Below are positions 36,898 through 44,745 of a DNA stretch of 64,000 bases, piece by piece. Made by a program: the position numbers and the translations under genes. How positions within the stretch are numbered: position 1 is the first letter of the stretch; every line of letters begins with the position of its first letter. The stretch comes from an uncultured Thermoanaerobaculia bacterium (GTDB lineage: Bacteria > Acidobacteriota > Thermoanaerobaculia > Multivoradales > Multivoraceae), in contig OX638294.1 of assembly GCA_951812325.1 (NCBI GenBank), forward strand, positions 2,458,859 through 2,522,858. The letters are read 5' to 3'. The notes under the pieces are model-generated. The model was not told the DNA's origin. It was given only the letters and a program-made list of their open reading frames with translations, and searched no databases.

Positions 36898-38142
36898 CTA
36901 GTCGTGCCAGCTCTGCGGCTCGGTCCGCCTGTGGACGTGGAGGCCGGCGGCCCCGACCGCTTCGATCAGGGCTTCCACATGCTTCGGGCCGCGGGTCTCG
37001 AGCCGCAGTTCGATGTGCACTTCGTTCAGGCCCAGGGCGGTGAATGCGCGCTCATGGTGGGTCTCGATCACGTTGGCGCCGGCATCGCCGACCAGGTTGA
37101 GAAGCTCGCCCAGGGCGCCGGGCCGATCCTTGACGCAGACGTCGAGCTGCACCAGGCGGCCGTCCTTGGTCAGGCCGCGCTCGATGATGCGGCTGAGCAG
37201 GGTGACGTCGATGTTGCCGCCGGTCAGGACCATCGCGGTTCGGCGACCCCTGGCCTCCGGCACGTGGCCGTTCACGACCGCGGCCAGAACCGCGGCGCCG
37301 GCGCCTTCGACCACCGTCTTCTCGCGCTCGAGCAGCAGCAGGACGGCGTTGGCGATCTCCTCCTCGTCCACCGTGACCATGTCGTCGACGAGCTCTTCGA
37401 CCAGCTTCAGGGTCAGGTCGGCCGGGCGCTTGACCGCGATGCCGTCGGCGATCGTGTGGCGGCGGTCGACGGCCACCGCAGCGCCGGCGGCGAGGCTCGC
37501 TCTCATCGAAGGCACGGCCTCGGTCTGCACGCCGACGATCCGCGTCTGCGGCCGGTGCGCCTTGTAGGCGGCGGCGATGCCCGAGATCAGGCCGCCGCCG
37601 CCGACCGGCGCCACGATCACTTCGAGATCGGGTTCCTGGGCCATCAACTCGAAGCCGATCGTTCCCTGCCCGGCGACCACCTGCGGGTCGTCGAAGGGAT
37701 GGACGTAGGTTGCTCCGAGCTCCCGCTCCAGTTCGTGCGCGTGGGCCTGCGCGTCGTCGAACGTCTCTCCGGCCAGCCGCACCTCGGCGCCGAAGCCGCG
37801 GGTGTTCGCCACCTTGATCAGCGGCGTCGGCAAGGGCATGACCACGGTCGCCCGGAGACCGAGGCGGCCGGCGTGGTAGGCGACCGCCTGCCCGTGGTTG
37901 CCGGCGGAGGCGGTGATCAGGCCCCGCTTCTGCTCGTCTTCGGAGAGGGTCAGGATGCGGTTGAGAGCCCCCCGGTCCTTGAACGAGCCGGTCATCTGCA
38001 GGTTCTCGAGCTTGAAGTAGGCGTCGAGGCCGCAGAGACGGGAGAAGTACTCCGACCGTGCGCAGGGACTCACGTAGACCTGATCGGCCAGCCGCCGCCG
38101 CGCCTCTTCGATCAGCTCCGCCATCTGGAGACCGGACATCAT
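36898..38142 (-). CDS. ilvA: Threonine ammonia-lyase (biosynthetic-like)
   Basis: About 414 residues. PLP fold type II: SFKDRGALNRIL carries the PLP Lys, then TASAGNHGQAVAYHAGRLG, Gly-rich VGGGGLISGIA, and a C-terminal ACT-like regulatory domain (about 330-414). Converts threonine to 2-oxobutanoate for isoleucine synthesis. The short form with a single ACT domain may be catabolic. Start ATG 38142 is preferred; TTG 38160 is possible. Confidence 0.93.
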   Translation of the reverse strand: MMSGLQMAELIEEARRRLADQVYVSPCARSEYFSRLCGLDAYFKLENLQMTGSFKDRGALNRILTLSEDEQKRGLITASAGNHGQAVAYHAGRLGLRATVVMPLPTPLIKVANTRGFGAEVRLAGETFDDAQAHAHELERELGATYVHPFDDPQVVAGQGTIGFELMAQEPDLEVIVAPVGGGGLISGIAAAYKAHRPQTRIVGVQTEAVPSMRASLAAGAAVAVDRRHTIADGIAVKRPADLTLKLVEELVDDMVTVDEEEIANAVLLLLEREKTVVEGAGAAVLAAVVNGHVPEARGRRTAMVLTGGNIDVTLLSRIIERGLTKDGRLVQLDVCVKDRPGALGELLNLVGDAGANVIETHHERAFTALGLNEVHIELRLETRGPKHVEALIEAVGAAGLHVHRRTEPQSWHD

Positions 38143-38373
38143 CCCCCGATTCTGCAACAAGACGGCGGCCGGGGCATGTCTCGGGCGCCGCGCCGATACG
38201 CCCCCTCTCTGCCAACGTACGTGACACGGCGGTGATCCTCGGGCTCGCGAAGTCCACGCTCGCCTGCGACGTCACCCTCGCCGCCACTCGGACTCACGAA
38301 CACGGAGGAGTCTTCAGCGGCCCTCGTTCGCGATCATCGTCCGTTGGACGGCACCCTGGACGGGCTCTTCGCG

Positions 38374-38402
38374 TTGACACGGCGACAGGCCCTTTGTACC
38401 GT
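38374..38402 (+). promoter_or_regulatory. Candidate sigma-70-type promoter for the tRNA-Val pair
   Basis: TTGACA (38374-38379), 17-nt spacer, TACCGT (38397-38402). A perfect -35 with a weak -10 about 45 nt before the first tRNA. The rest of the 306-bp spacer from 38143 holds nothing else recognisable. Confidence 0.55.
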
Positions 38403-38448
38403 TGCGGATTCTCGCGGCGGCCGTTGCCGGCTCTTCGGTCGCGAGTTC

Positions 38449-38525
38449 AGGCCCGTAGCTCAGTTGGTTAGAGCGCTACGTTGACATCGTAGAGGTCAGC
38501 GGTTCGAGTCCGCTCGGGCCTACCA
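38449..38525 (+). tRNA. tRNA-Val (GAC anticodon)
   Basis: Complete 77-nt cloverleaf. Acceptor AGGCCCG pairs with CGGGCCT, followed by A and an encoded CCA. D arm GCTCAGTTGGTTAGAGC, anticodon arm CTACG-TTGACAT-CGTAG with anticodon GAC, T arm AGCGG-TTCGAGT-CCGCT. Reads GUC/GUU. Confidence 0.95.
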
Positions 38526-38551
38526 GGCATGGGCCGTACGGTCTGTGACTC

Positions 38552-38628
38552 AGGCGCTTAGCTCAGTTGGTTAGAGCGCTACCTTCACACGGTAGAGGTC
38601 AGCGGTTCGAGTCCGCTAGCGCCTACCA
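38552..38628 (+). tRNA. tRNA-Val (CAC anticodon)
   Basis: 77 nt. Acceptor AGGCGCT/AGCGCCT with encoded CCA, anticodon arm CTACC-TTCACAC-GGTAG (CAC, reads GUG). The D and T arms are identical to those of the upstream tRNA-Val, so the pair probably arose by duplication and anticodon change. Separated by 26 nt and likely co-transcribed. Confidence 0.95.
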
Positions 38629-38683
38629 TCGCGGCGTCGGCAGCAGGAAGCTGCGGCCGCGGCTCCCCGGACGGACCTGCTGC

Positions 38684-40622
38684 ATGATGGAACTGACCCT
38701 GCCGGATGGATCGGTGCGCAGCGTCTCCGCGGGGACGAGCGCGCTCGATGTCGCTCGTTCGATCGGACCCGGCCTGGCGAGGGCCGCGGTCGGCGCAGAG
38801 CTCGACCGCCGCCTGATCGATCTGCGCGCACCGATCGAAGCCTCCGGCCCGTTTCGCCTGATCACGGTCAGGGACGAAGAGGCGGGGGTGTTCCTGCGCC
38901 ACACCGCCGAGCACGTGCTGGCCGACGCGGTCCAGCGCCTGTGGCCCGGCACGCAGATCGACGTCGGCCGCCGGGATCACTCGGAGAAGTACCAGTACGA
39001 CTTCCGCTTCCCGCGCGCCTTCGTGCCCGAGGACCTGGAGACGATCGAAGCGAAGATGCGCGAGATCCTGGCCGAGAAGCACGAAATCGAGCGCACCGAG
39101 ATCTCTCGCCGGCAGGCGCGCGAGCTGTTCGGCGACCTGGGCGAGGAGCTCAAGCTCGAGCGGCTGGAGGACATCCCCGAAGGCGAGCCGATCACCCTGT
39201 TCAGGCACGGGGAGTTCGTCGATCTCTGCCGTGGTCCCCACGCACAGCGGGTGGATCAGGTCGGAGCGGTCAAGCTGCTGGAGAGCTCCGGCGTCTTCTA
39301 CCGCGGCGACGAGCGTCGGGAGCGGTTGCAGCGGATCTACGGCACGGCCTTCGCGACCCGTGATGCGCTGAAGGGCTATCTCGCCGACCTCGAGTTGCGC
39401 CGGGCGCGCGACCACCGTCGCCTGGGGCCCGAGCTCGACCTGTTCAGCTTCACTCCCCATGCACCCGGCAGTCCCTTCTTCCATCCGCGCGGCACGGTGA
39501 TCTACAACCTGCTGGTCGACTACGTCCAGGGCCTGAACCGCCGCGACGGATTCGAGGAGGTGCGGACCCCGCAGATTCTCGACGTCGATCTCTGGCGCCG
39601 CTCCGGGCACTGGGACAACTACCGCCAGAGCATGTTCTTCACCGAGGTCGACGAGCGGCAGTACGCGGTGAAGCCGATGAACTGCCCCACCCACTGCCTG
39701 ATCTACCGGACCGGTCTCCGTTCGTACCGGGACCTGCCGATCCGCTACGCGGACTTCGGCCGCCTCCACCGCTACGAACGGTCCGGGGTGATCACCGGCC
39801 TGACCAGGGTGCGCACGTTCTGCCAGGACGACGCGCACACGTTCTGCACCGAGGAGCAGGTCGAGGCGGAGGTGCTTCGGCCCGTATCGACGATTCTGGA
39901 GATCTACCGGACCTTCGGCTTCGACGACATCCGGATCGAGGTCTCGACCCGGCCGGAGAAGTCGATCGGCAGCGCGGAACTCTGGCAGCGCGCCGAGGCT
40001 GCGCTCAAGGGCGCCCTCGGCAGCCGGGATCTGGAGTTCGAGGTCAACGAGGGCGACGGCGCCTTCTACGGTCCGAAGATCGACTTCCAGGCCCGCGACA
40101 CGCTCGGCCGGAGCTGGCAGTTGGGAACCGTGCAACTGGACTACCAGATGCCGGAGAGGCTCGACCTCGAGTACACCGCCAGCGACGGCGGAACCCGGCG
40201 TCCGGTCATGCTCCACCGGGCCATGCTCGGCTCCGTCGAGCGCTTCCTGGGCATCCTCATCGAACACACGGGGGGCGCCTTCCCGGTCTGGCTGGCGCCG
40301 ACCCAGGCGGTCCTCCTGCCGGTCTCCGACCGCTTCCTCGACTACGGCGCCGAGGTCGAGAAGAGGCTGGCAGCGACTGGAGTCCGCGTCGAGCTCGACC
40401 GCCGCAGCGAGAAGCTCGGCTACAAGATCCGCGACGCCCAGCGGCTGCAAGGTCCCCTACATGCTGGTCATCGGCGGCCGCGAACAGGAGGCCGGCACCG
40501 TGTCGCGGCGGCTCCGCGAGGCTCCCGCCGACAGCGCCGGACCCGATCAGGGGCCGGTGACGATCGACTACCTGGCCGCGCGCATCGCCGACCGGACCGC
40601 CTCCAGGTCGCTCGATCCGTGA
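38684..40622 (+). CDS. thrS: Threonyl-tRNA synthetase, frameshifted near the 3' end
   Basis: TGS domain (ELTLPDGSVRSVSAG), editing domain (HTAEHVLADAV, DLCRGPHAQR), catalytic core (KPMNCPTHCLIYRT, FYGPKIDFQARDTLG, MLHRAMLGSVERFLGILIEH). Start ATG 38684. At 40448 the normal frame is lost. The continuous frame would end at 40639 with a nonsense tail, while the expected anticodon-binding ending (KVPYMLVIGGREQEAGTVSR, then VTIDYLAARIADR) lies in the +1 frame from 40449 to the TGA at 40620-40622. One extra C in CTG-C-AAG explains it. Either a sequencing error, a true mutation, or recoding. Confidence 0.85.
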
Positions 40623-40746
40623 CGCAGGACTCCACCTGACTGTGGACCAGTGACAGAGCGCGGCGCGGCCGCCGCCGAACAACGCCGTCCTCACGTCGCG
40701 ATAGAGGCGTTGGACAGCCAGGGCCGTTCCAAAGTCGGGAACTTCG

Positions 40747-41001
40747 GTGGCCGAAACGAGGAAACCACTCCGGAATCGGCAACTCCGCACCGGCACGGTT
40801 CTCGACCCCCACTTCGTCCACCCGGCCGAAGGGATGACCTTCAGTGGACTGTGGGCCGAAGTGGCGATCGACGGTCAGGTGCTCTTCGATCGCTGCGGCT
40901 GGGTGCACAAGCACCTGATCCACGTTCGCCGCGCGATCGCGGCAGGCCGGCTCGTACGGCGCGTCGTCCACGGCCAGCCCTACTGGGCCGAGGCCGCCTG
41001 A
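40747..41001 (+). CDS. Small hypothetical protein
   Basis: 84 residues from GTG 40747, no signal peptide. The body (HFVHPAEGMTFSGLWAEVAI, CGWVHKHLIHVRRAIAAGRL) looks like a folded small domain, but no family is recognised. It sits in the 600-bp region between thrS and the unknown cassette. The stop overlaps an ATG at 41001. Confidence 0.5.
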   Translation: MAETRKPLRNRQLRTGTVLDPHFVHPAEGMTFSGLWAEVAIDGQVLFDRCGWVHKHLIHVRRAIAAGRLVRRVVHGQPYWAEAA

Positions 41002-41087
41002 TGCGGAACCCGACTCTGGCCGACGCCTCCGAGGCCAGGAAGGCGGCGCGCTTCGTGGTCGCGGTTGTCACACCGGAGGGAGAATGA
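41001..41087 (+). CDS. Very short ORF overlap-coupled to the small hypothetical gene
   Basis: 28 residues (MRNPTLADASEARKAARFVV...), ATG overlapping the previous TGA. It may be the truncated start of a lost gene. Kept only because of the tight overlap. Confidence 0.25.
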   Translation: MRNPTLADASEARKAARFVVAVVTPEGE

Positions 41088-41245
41088 TCAGGGTCGCTCC
41101 GCCCGTTGCGGCCACCTCGCTCACCACCCGTAGAGCAGACTCGCCGCTGGCTCTGGTAAGGTCTCGTCCGTACATGTAGCTGAGCGTGTGTACCAAACGC
41201 CCTGATACAGAACGGAGCCGCTGCCAGCGTCTTGGCCGGTGCGCC

Positions 41246-41902
41246 ATGTCTGAAGAAACTCCTCTTGAATTGCACTCGGTGAATGTCGTAGTTACCGCTG
41301 AGTTCCACAATCCGTCCATTCTCAACCCGGATTTTCTGAGATCGTGCGGGATCGTGCCCGGCGACTGGACCCCCACGGAGACGCTCACGACGCCCCCGCT
41401 GTCCGTAGTCGAGTACGACAATGGCCTGCACCTGACCGTGGACCAGACCAGACTCACCGTAACAGGGCCGGCCGTGACCGACTCGGAGGCTTCAGGGAAC
41501 GCGAACCCGATTCCCTTCGCATTCCAGGTTGCGCGGGCCTACCTGGCCAAGCTTCCGTATGTGCCTTATCGATACCTGGGCCTCAACTGCAGGGTCTCGG
41601 CCCGCAAGGCGGAGCCCGGCCGGTGGTTGCTGGAACATTTTGGGGCGCCTTGGCTGCGAGACGAGGCGAACGTTCAAGGAATGCGGCCCAAGTTCTCCTT
41701 GTTGGCGGACGGTGCCGTGTGCAACATCAGCCTCTCCGATGTCGAGGAGGAGAAAGGGGGCCGGGTCGTGGCCGACTGCAACTTGCACCACGCCGGACCG
41801 CTGGCCGTGGAGGCGATGCGTGCCGCTATCGAGCGCTGGCCGGATCGGCAGGCCTTCGTTCTGCTGTCCGTCAACAAGCTCCTCGGAGGTAGCCAGAAAT
41901 GA
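41246..41902 (+). CDS. Unknown protein, gene 1 of a three-gene cassette
   Basis: 218 residues from ATG 41246. Motifs: LHSVNVVVTAEFHNPSILNP, DFLRSCGIVPGDW, VVEYDNGLHLTVDQTRLTV, and YVPYRYLGLNCRV. No catalytic residues recognised. Cytoplasmic by composition. Its stop overlaps gene 2 by 4 nt (ATGA). I have seen similar compositions (HNPSILNPDFL, IVP-x-DW) in uncharacterised proteins, but cannot assign a family. Confidence 0.7.
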   Translation: MSEETPLELHSVNVVVTAEFHNPSILNPDFLRSCGIVPGDWTPTETLTTPPLSVVEYDNGLHLTVDQTRLTVTGPAVTDSEASGNANPIPFAFQVARAYLAKLPYVPYRYLGLNCRVSARKAEPGRWLLEHFGAPWLRDEANVQGMRPKFSLLADGAVCNISLSDVEEEKGGRVVADCNLHHAGPLAVEAMRAAIERWPDRQAFVLLSVNKLLGGSQK

Positions 41903-42570
41903 CCCGGCCATGTCTGGCCACCGACAGCCCTCCTGCTCTTGATGAGATGCGGCGTGCCGCAGCGTTGGGGGCACTTTGTCGCGAGCGCTTTGGGCTGGTT
42001 GCCCGGACCGACACTTCGGCCGCCTTCGGCGTGGAGCGAACCACTGCGCCGGGCGATCTTGGCTACCTGCCGGGCATTTACGAGTTCTCAACAGGATGGG
42101 TCGTCACGGATTGCCAGACTGCGACCGCTGATCCACCTTCCCGGATCGAAGATCGGATTGGCGCCGCGCTGCGGCACGACGAAATCATCGATGCGTTGAT
42201 GGCACTCGGCCCTCGCAGCATCGCCAACCGGCTCCGCTACCTTCACGACCTGGCCGAAGACGATGACGACGAACCGGCGATGGTATTGGCGTCCCTCCGG
42301 AAACTCGCCCTTTTCCTGGCGAGCGAACAATGCCCTGTTGCTCCCGAGATCGGCCTGAGCCCCGATGGTCTGCTCCAGGTCCAGTGGCGGCTTGAGGGCG
42401 GCGGACTATCGGCAATGAAGTTCCTGCCGGATGATCTCATTCAGTTCGCGGCGGTCTCTGGCCGCGCCCCCGGCGAGGGGCGGCGCAGACGTGTTCACGG
42501 CCTGCTCCCGAAGGATGAAGCGCTCGCGGCCGTGCGGAGGTTCCTGCCTACTGAGGGCGCATCATCCTGA
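41899..42570 (+). CDS. Unknown protein, gene 2 of a three-gene cassette
   Basis: 223 residues, ATGA overlap with gene 1. Central part SIANRLRYLHDLAEDDDDEP, LASLRKLALFLAS, then SPDGLLQVQWRLEGGGLSAM and KFLPDDLIQFAAV. Acidic helical middle, beta-rich C-terminus. No signal peptide, no known enzyme motif. Confidence 0.7.
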   Translation: MTRPCLATDSPPALDEMRRAAALGALCRERFGLVARTDTSAAFGVERTTAPGDLGYLPGIYEFSTGWVVTDCQTATADPPSRIEDRIGAALRHDEIIDALMALGPRSIANRLRYLHDLAEDDDDEPAMVLASLRKLALFLASEQCPVAPEIGLSPDGLLQVQWRLEGGGLSAMKFLPDDLIQFAAVSGRAPGEGRRRRVHGLLPKDEALAAVRRFLPTEGASS

Positions 42571-42584
42571 GAAGAGGCGCTCGC

Positions 42585-42995
42585 TTGCCCGACGACGACC
42601 ATGTGTCGAGATACTGCAAGCCGTCAGCCGTCCAGAACGGCATGGTGCTCGCGGCCGCCTTCGAGGTGAGAGCCAGCGAGAAACACCTGTCGGTCAACTG
42701 GTTGGAGTACTTCGAAGCGCCGGACATGACCGCTGCCGTTGATCAGGTGCGGGGCGCTTTCCTGAGGAAGGGCTACCGGCTCCGCCCCAACGGTCGGTTT
42801 GCCGTGCTCCAGGTGGGTGCCTTGCAAGAGGCGGCGATGAGGGCAGGAACGGTCTCGGCAGTGGAGCATTTGCCCGAAGATGACGACCAGTCCCACAGCG
42901 GTGTCTTCGGTTACACACCGGATGATCTCGCAGTCGCGGTCGAGATCGCTGCCCTTGTCCGGCCAAGACACGTCCACGACGCCGTGCTCGCGTGA
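42585..42995 (+). CDS. Unknown protein, gene 3 of a three-gene cassette
   Basis: 136 residues from TTG 42585, 14 nt after gene 2. N-terminal PDDDHVSRYCKPSAVQNG, LSVNWLEYF, and C-terminal HLPEDDDQSHSGVFGYTPDD. The motif set (LPDDxHV, LSVNWLE, P-x-DDxSHxGI/V) is distinctive and looks like a small conserved family of unknown role. GAAGAGG precedes the TTG. Confidence 0.7.
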   Translation: MPDDDHVSRYCKPSAVQNGMVLAAAFEVRASEKHLSVNWLEYFEAPDMTAAVDQVRGAFLRKGYRLRPNGRFAVLQVGALQEAAMRAGTVSAVEHLPEDDDQSHSGVFGYTPDDLAVAVEIAALVRPRHVHDAVLA

Positions 42996-43242
42996 CCTTA
43001 GGCCCCACGTCCCCAGGCCCGGGGCGCCGCAAAGTACAAGGAGCGCCCGCGAGGGCCCACCACCCCGCGCAGGCCGAATTGGGGTAGTGCGCGCCTTGCG
43101 TCGTCGTAGCAAGCGTCGCTCATTGCTTCCAGAAGCCGAAACTCCCTTGCGCCGGGTGCGGGGTCACGCCGGAAGACGGCGGCGACGAAGCAGGCGTTCG
43201 AGGATCCGGGCACACGGCGCCGTTTCGGGAGGACGTGCCGCG

Positions 43243-44544
43243 TCACTCCCGCGCCGAAGGCGTTACCGCTGTCGGGCCGCGTCTGATCCGGCCTTCGCGT
43301 TCGTCTTCGCTGTTCACCTCGACCAGCTCGAAGAAGCCGAACATCATCTCGTCCGTGGACTGAAGCCCGAAGCCCACGTCGCGCGTCGGATCGGGGTTGT
43401 TCGGGTTCGCCGCGGAGTTGTCGTAGTGAGCGACGATCTCGATGATGGTTCCCGCCGGCAAGAGCTTCGGCTTCTCCGGGTAGTAGAAGAGTTGCCAGTT
43501 GAAGTCGTACTCGGGCACATCCAGGAGCAACTCCGTGTCGCCATCCGCGTAGTGCGCCGTGTACGACATCCGCTTCCCCCGCAGGTGCATGTGCGGCAGA
43601 TAGGAGACGACCATCGAGTCACGCGCGATCTCGTGCCGGTACGCGACCCGGTGGTTCGCGGCGCCGGCCGGAATCAGGAAGTCCATCTCGCCGGCGATCA
43701 CGGCCTGGATCTCCGAGTGCATCTCACCTTGACCGAAGTGGAGACCGATGAGCGTCTGGTCGATCTGCTCTTCGCCGCTCGGGTGATAGTGCTGGTTCAT
43801 GACCACCGCATCGCCAGGCTCGACCCAGCGCCCGGCGCCCTCCGGGAACTCGGTCGGCGCGGTTCCCGCGCCCCACATCGCCAGGACGTTGAAGTAGCCG
43901 CGGCCATCGACCGAGCCGCTGCCGCGCAGGGCTTCCCTGGGCGCAAGGGGCACGCCATCCTCCACCATGCCCCTGAAATCGGCCTTGAACGCCAGCTGGT
44001 GGTGGTTCACCCGGGGCGCGCCGGGTCGGAACTCGACTGCGCGGATCCAGCGACGCTCCGGGATGTCGAGGGTCACGACCTGGTTCAGGAACAGGTCCGG
44101 ACCATCGGCAGGTACCGTGACGGTCGGCAGCTCGATCACGTAGTCCGGTTCGCCGAGCTGCCAGCCTTCCGTGAATCCGGGCGGCTCGGGCATGGAAGCC
44201 GGATCGCCGGCGCGCGCCCCCCCGTCGACCCAGGCGACGATCGTGCTGATCTCCTCTTCGGAGAGTGAGGGGTCGTTCGCCCACTCGCCCACGGAACGCT
44301 CCGCAAACCACGGTGGCATGCTCCGGCTCGTCACGGCGCGCTGAATCGACCGCGCCCAGGGCCGTGCCTCCCGGTACGCGGCAAGCGACATCGGTCCGAT
44401 CTCGCCGGGTCGATGGCAACGCACGCAGTGCTGGTTGAGTATCGGCGCCACATCGCGACTGAAGGTGACTTCGGCCGCGATCGCCGGCGCCGGCATGAGC
44501 AGAAGTACGAGTAGAGGGAATGTCCTGACGGAGCGTGTCAGCAT
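43243..44544 (-). CDS. Secreted c-type cytochrome fused to copper-monooxygenase-like domain
   Basis: 433 residues. A signal peptide (PLLVLLLMPAPAIA) precedes a heme-binding region (DVAPILNQHCVRCHRPGEIG; CVRCH). The rest resembles copper type II ascorbate-dependent monooxygenases: VNHHQLAFK, MNQHYHPSG, LPHMHLRGKRMSYTA with probable Cu-binding His. Probably periplasmic. The cytochrome would need the ccm system. Substrate unknown. Start ATG 44544. Confidence 0.85.
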   Translation of the reverse strand: MLTRSVRTFPLLVLLLMPAPAIAAEVTFSRDVAPILNQHCVRCHRPGEIGPMSLAAYREARPWARSIQRAVTSRSMPPWFAERSVGEWANDPSLSEEEISTIVAWVDGGARAGDPASMPEPPGFTEGWQLGEPDYVIELPTVTVPADGPDLFLNQVVTLDIPERRWIRAVEFRPGAPRVNHHQLAFKADFRGMVEDGVPLAPREALRGSGSVDGRGYFNVLAMWGAGTAPTEFPEGAGRWVEPGDAVVMNQHYHPSGEEQIDQTLIGLHFGQGEMHSEIQAVIAGEMDFLIPAGAANHRVAYRHEIARDSMVVSYLPHMHLRGKRMSYTAHYADGDTELLLDVPEYDFNWQLFYYPEKPKLLPAGTIIEIVAHYDNSAANPNNPDPTRDVGFGLQSTDEMMFGFFELVEVNSEDEREGRIRRGPTAVTPSARE

Positions 44545-44745
44545 GGGCAGACCTCCAGAGGAGTGAACATCCTCTGTACCTTAGACCACGAAGATCAACT
44601 TTCCGTTGATTTTCTGGCCCAATGCGTTAACCTTCGTGAACATAGCGGGCAACACCCTGGACGGCGTCTCCGTTGGCGCCGGTCACCGGGCCGCCCGCCA
44701 GACACGAGCGCACGGACGCCGCACCCGCTTCACGAGGATCGATCC

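Noticed and set aside
40440..40455. Programmed +1 frameshift signal in thrS
   Set aside because: No clear slippery heptamer or rare-codon/stop arrangement seen; a single-base error or mutation is the simpler explanation, so recoding is left only as a possibility.
42998..43246. Minus-strand ORF of 82 codons before the cytochrome gene
   Set aside because: No ribosome-binding site, no recognisable motif, composition like intergenic DNA.
44601..44632. Possible promoter (TTGATT ... TTAACC) before the hybrid kinase
   Set aside because: Spacing of about 15 nt and a poor -10 make it too weak to list.
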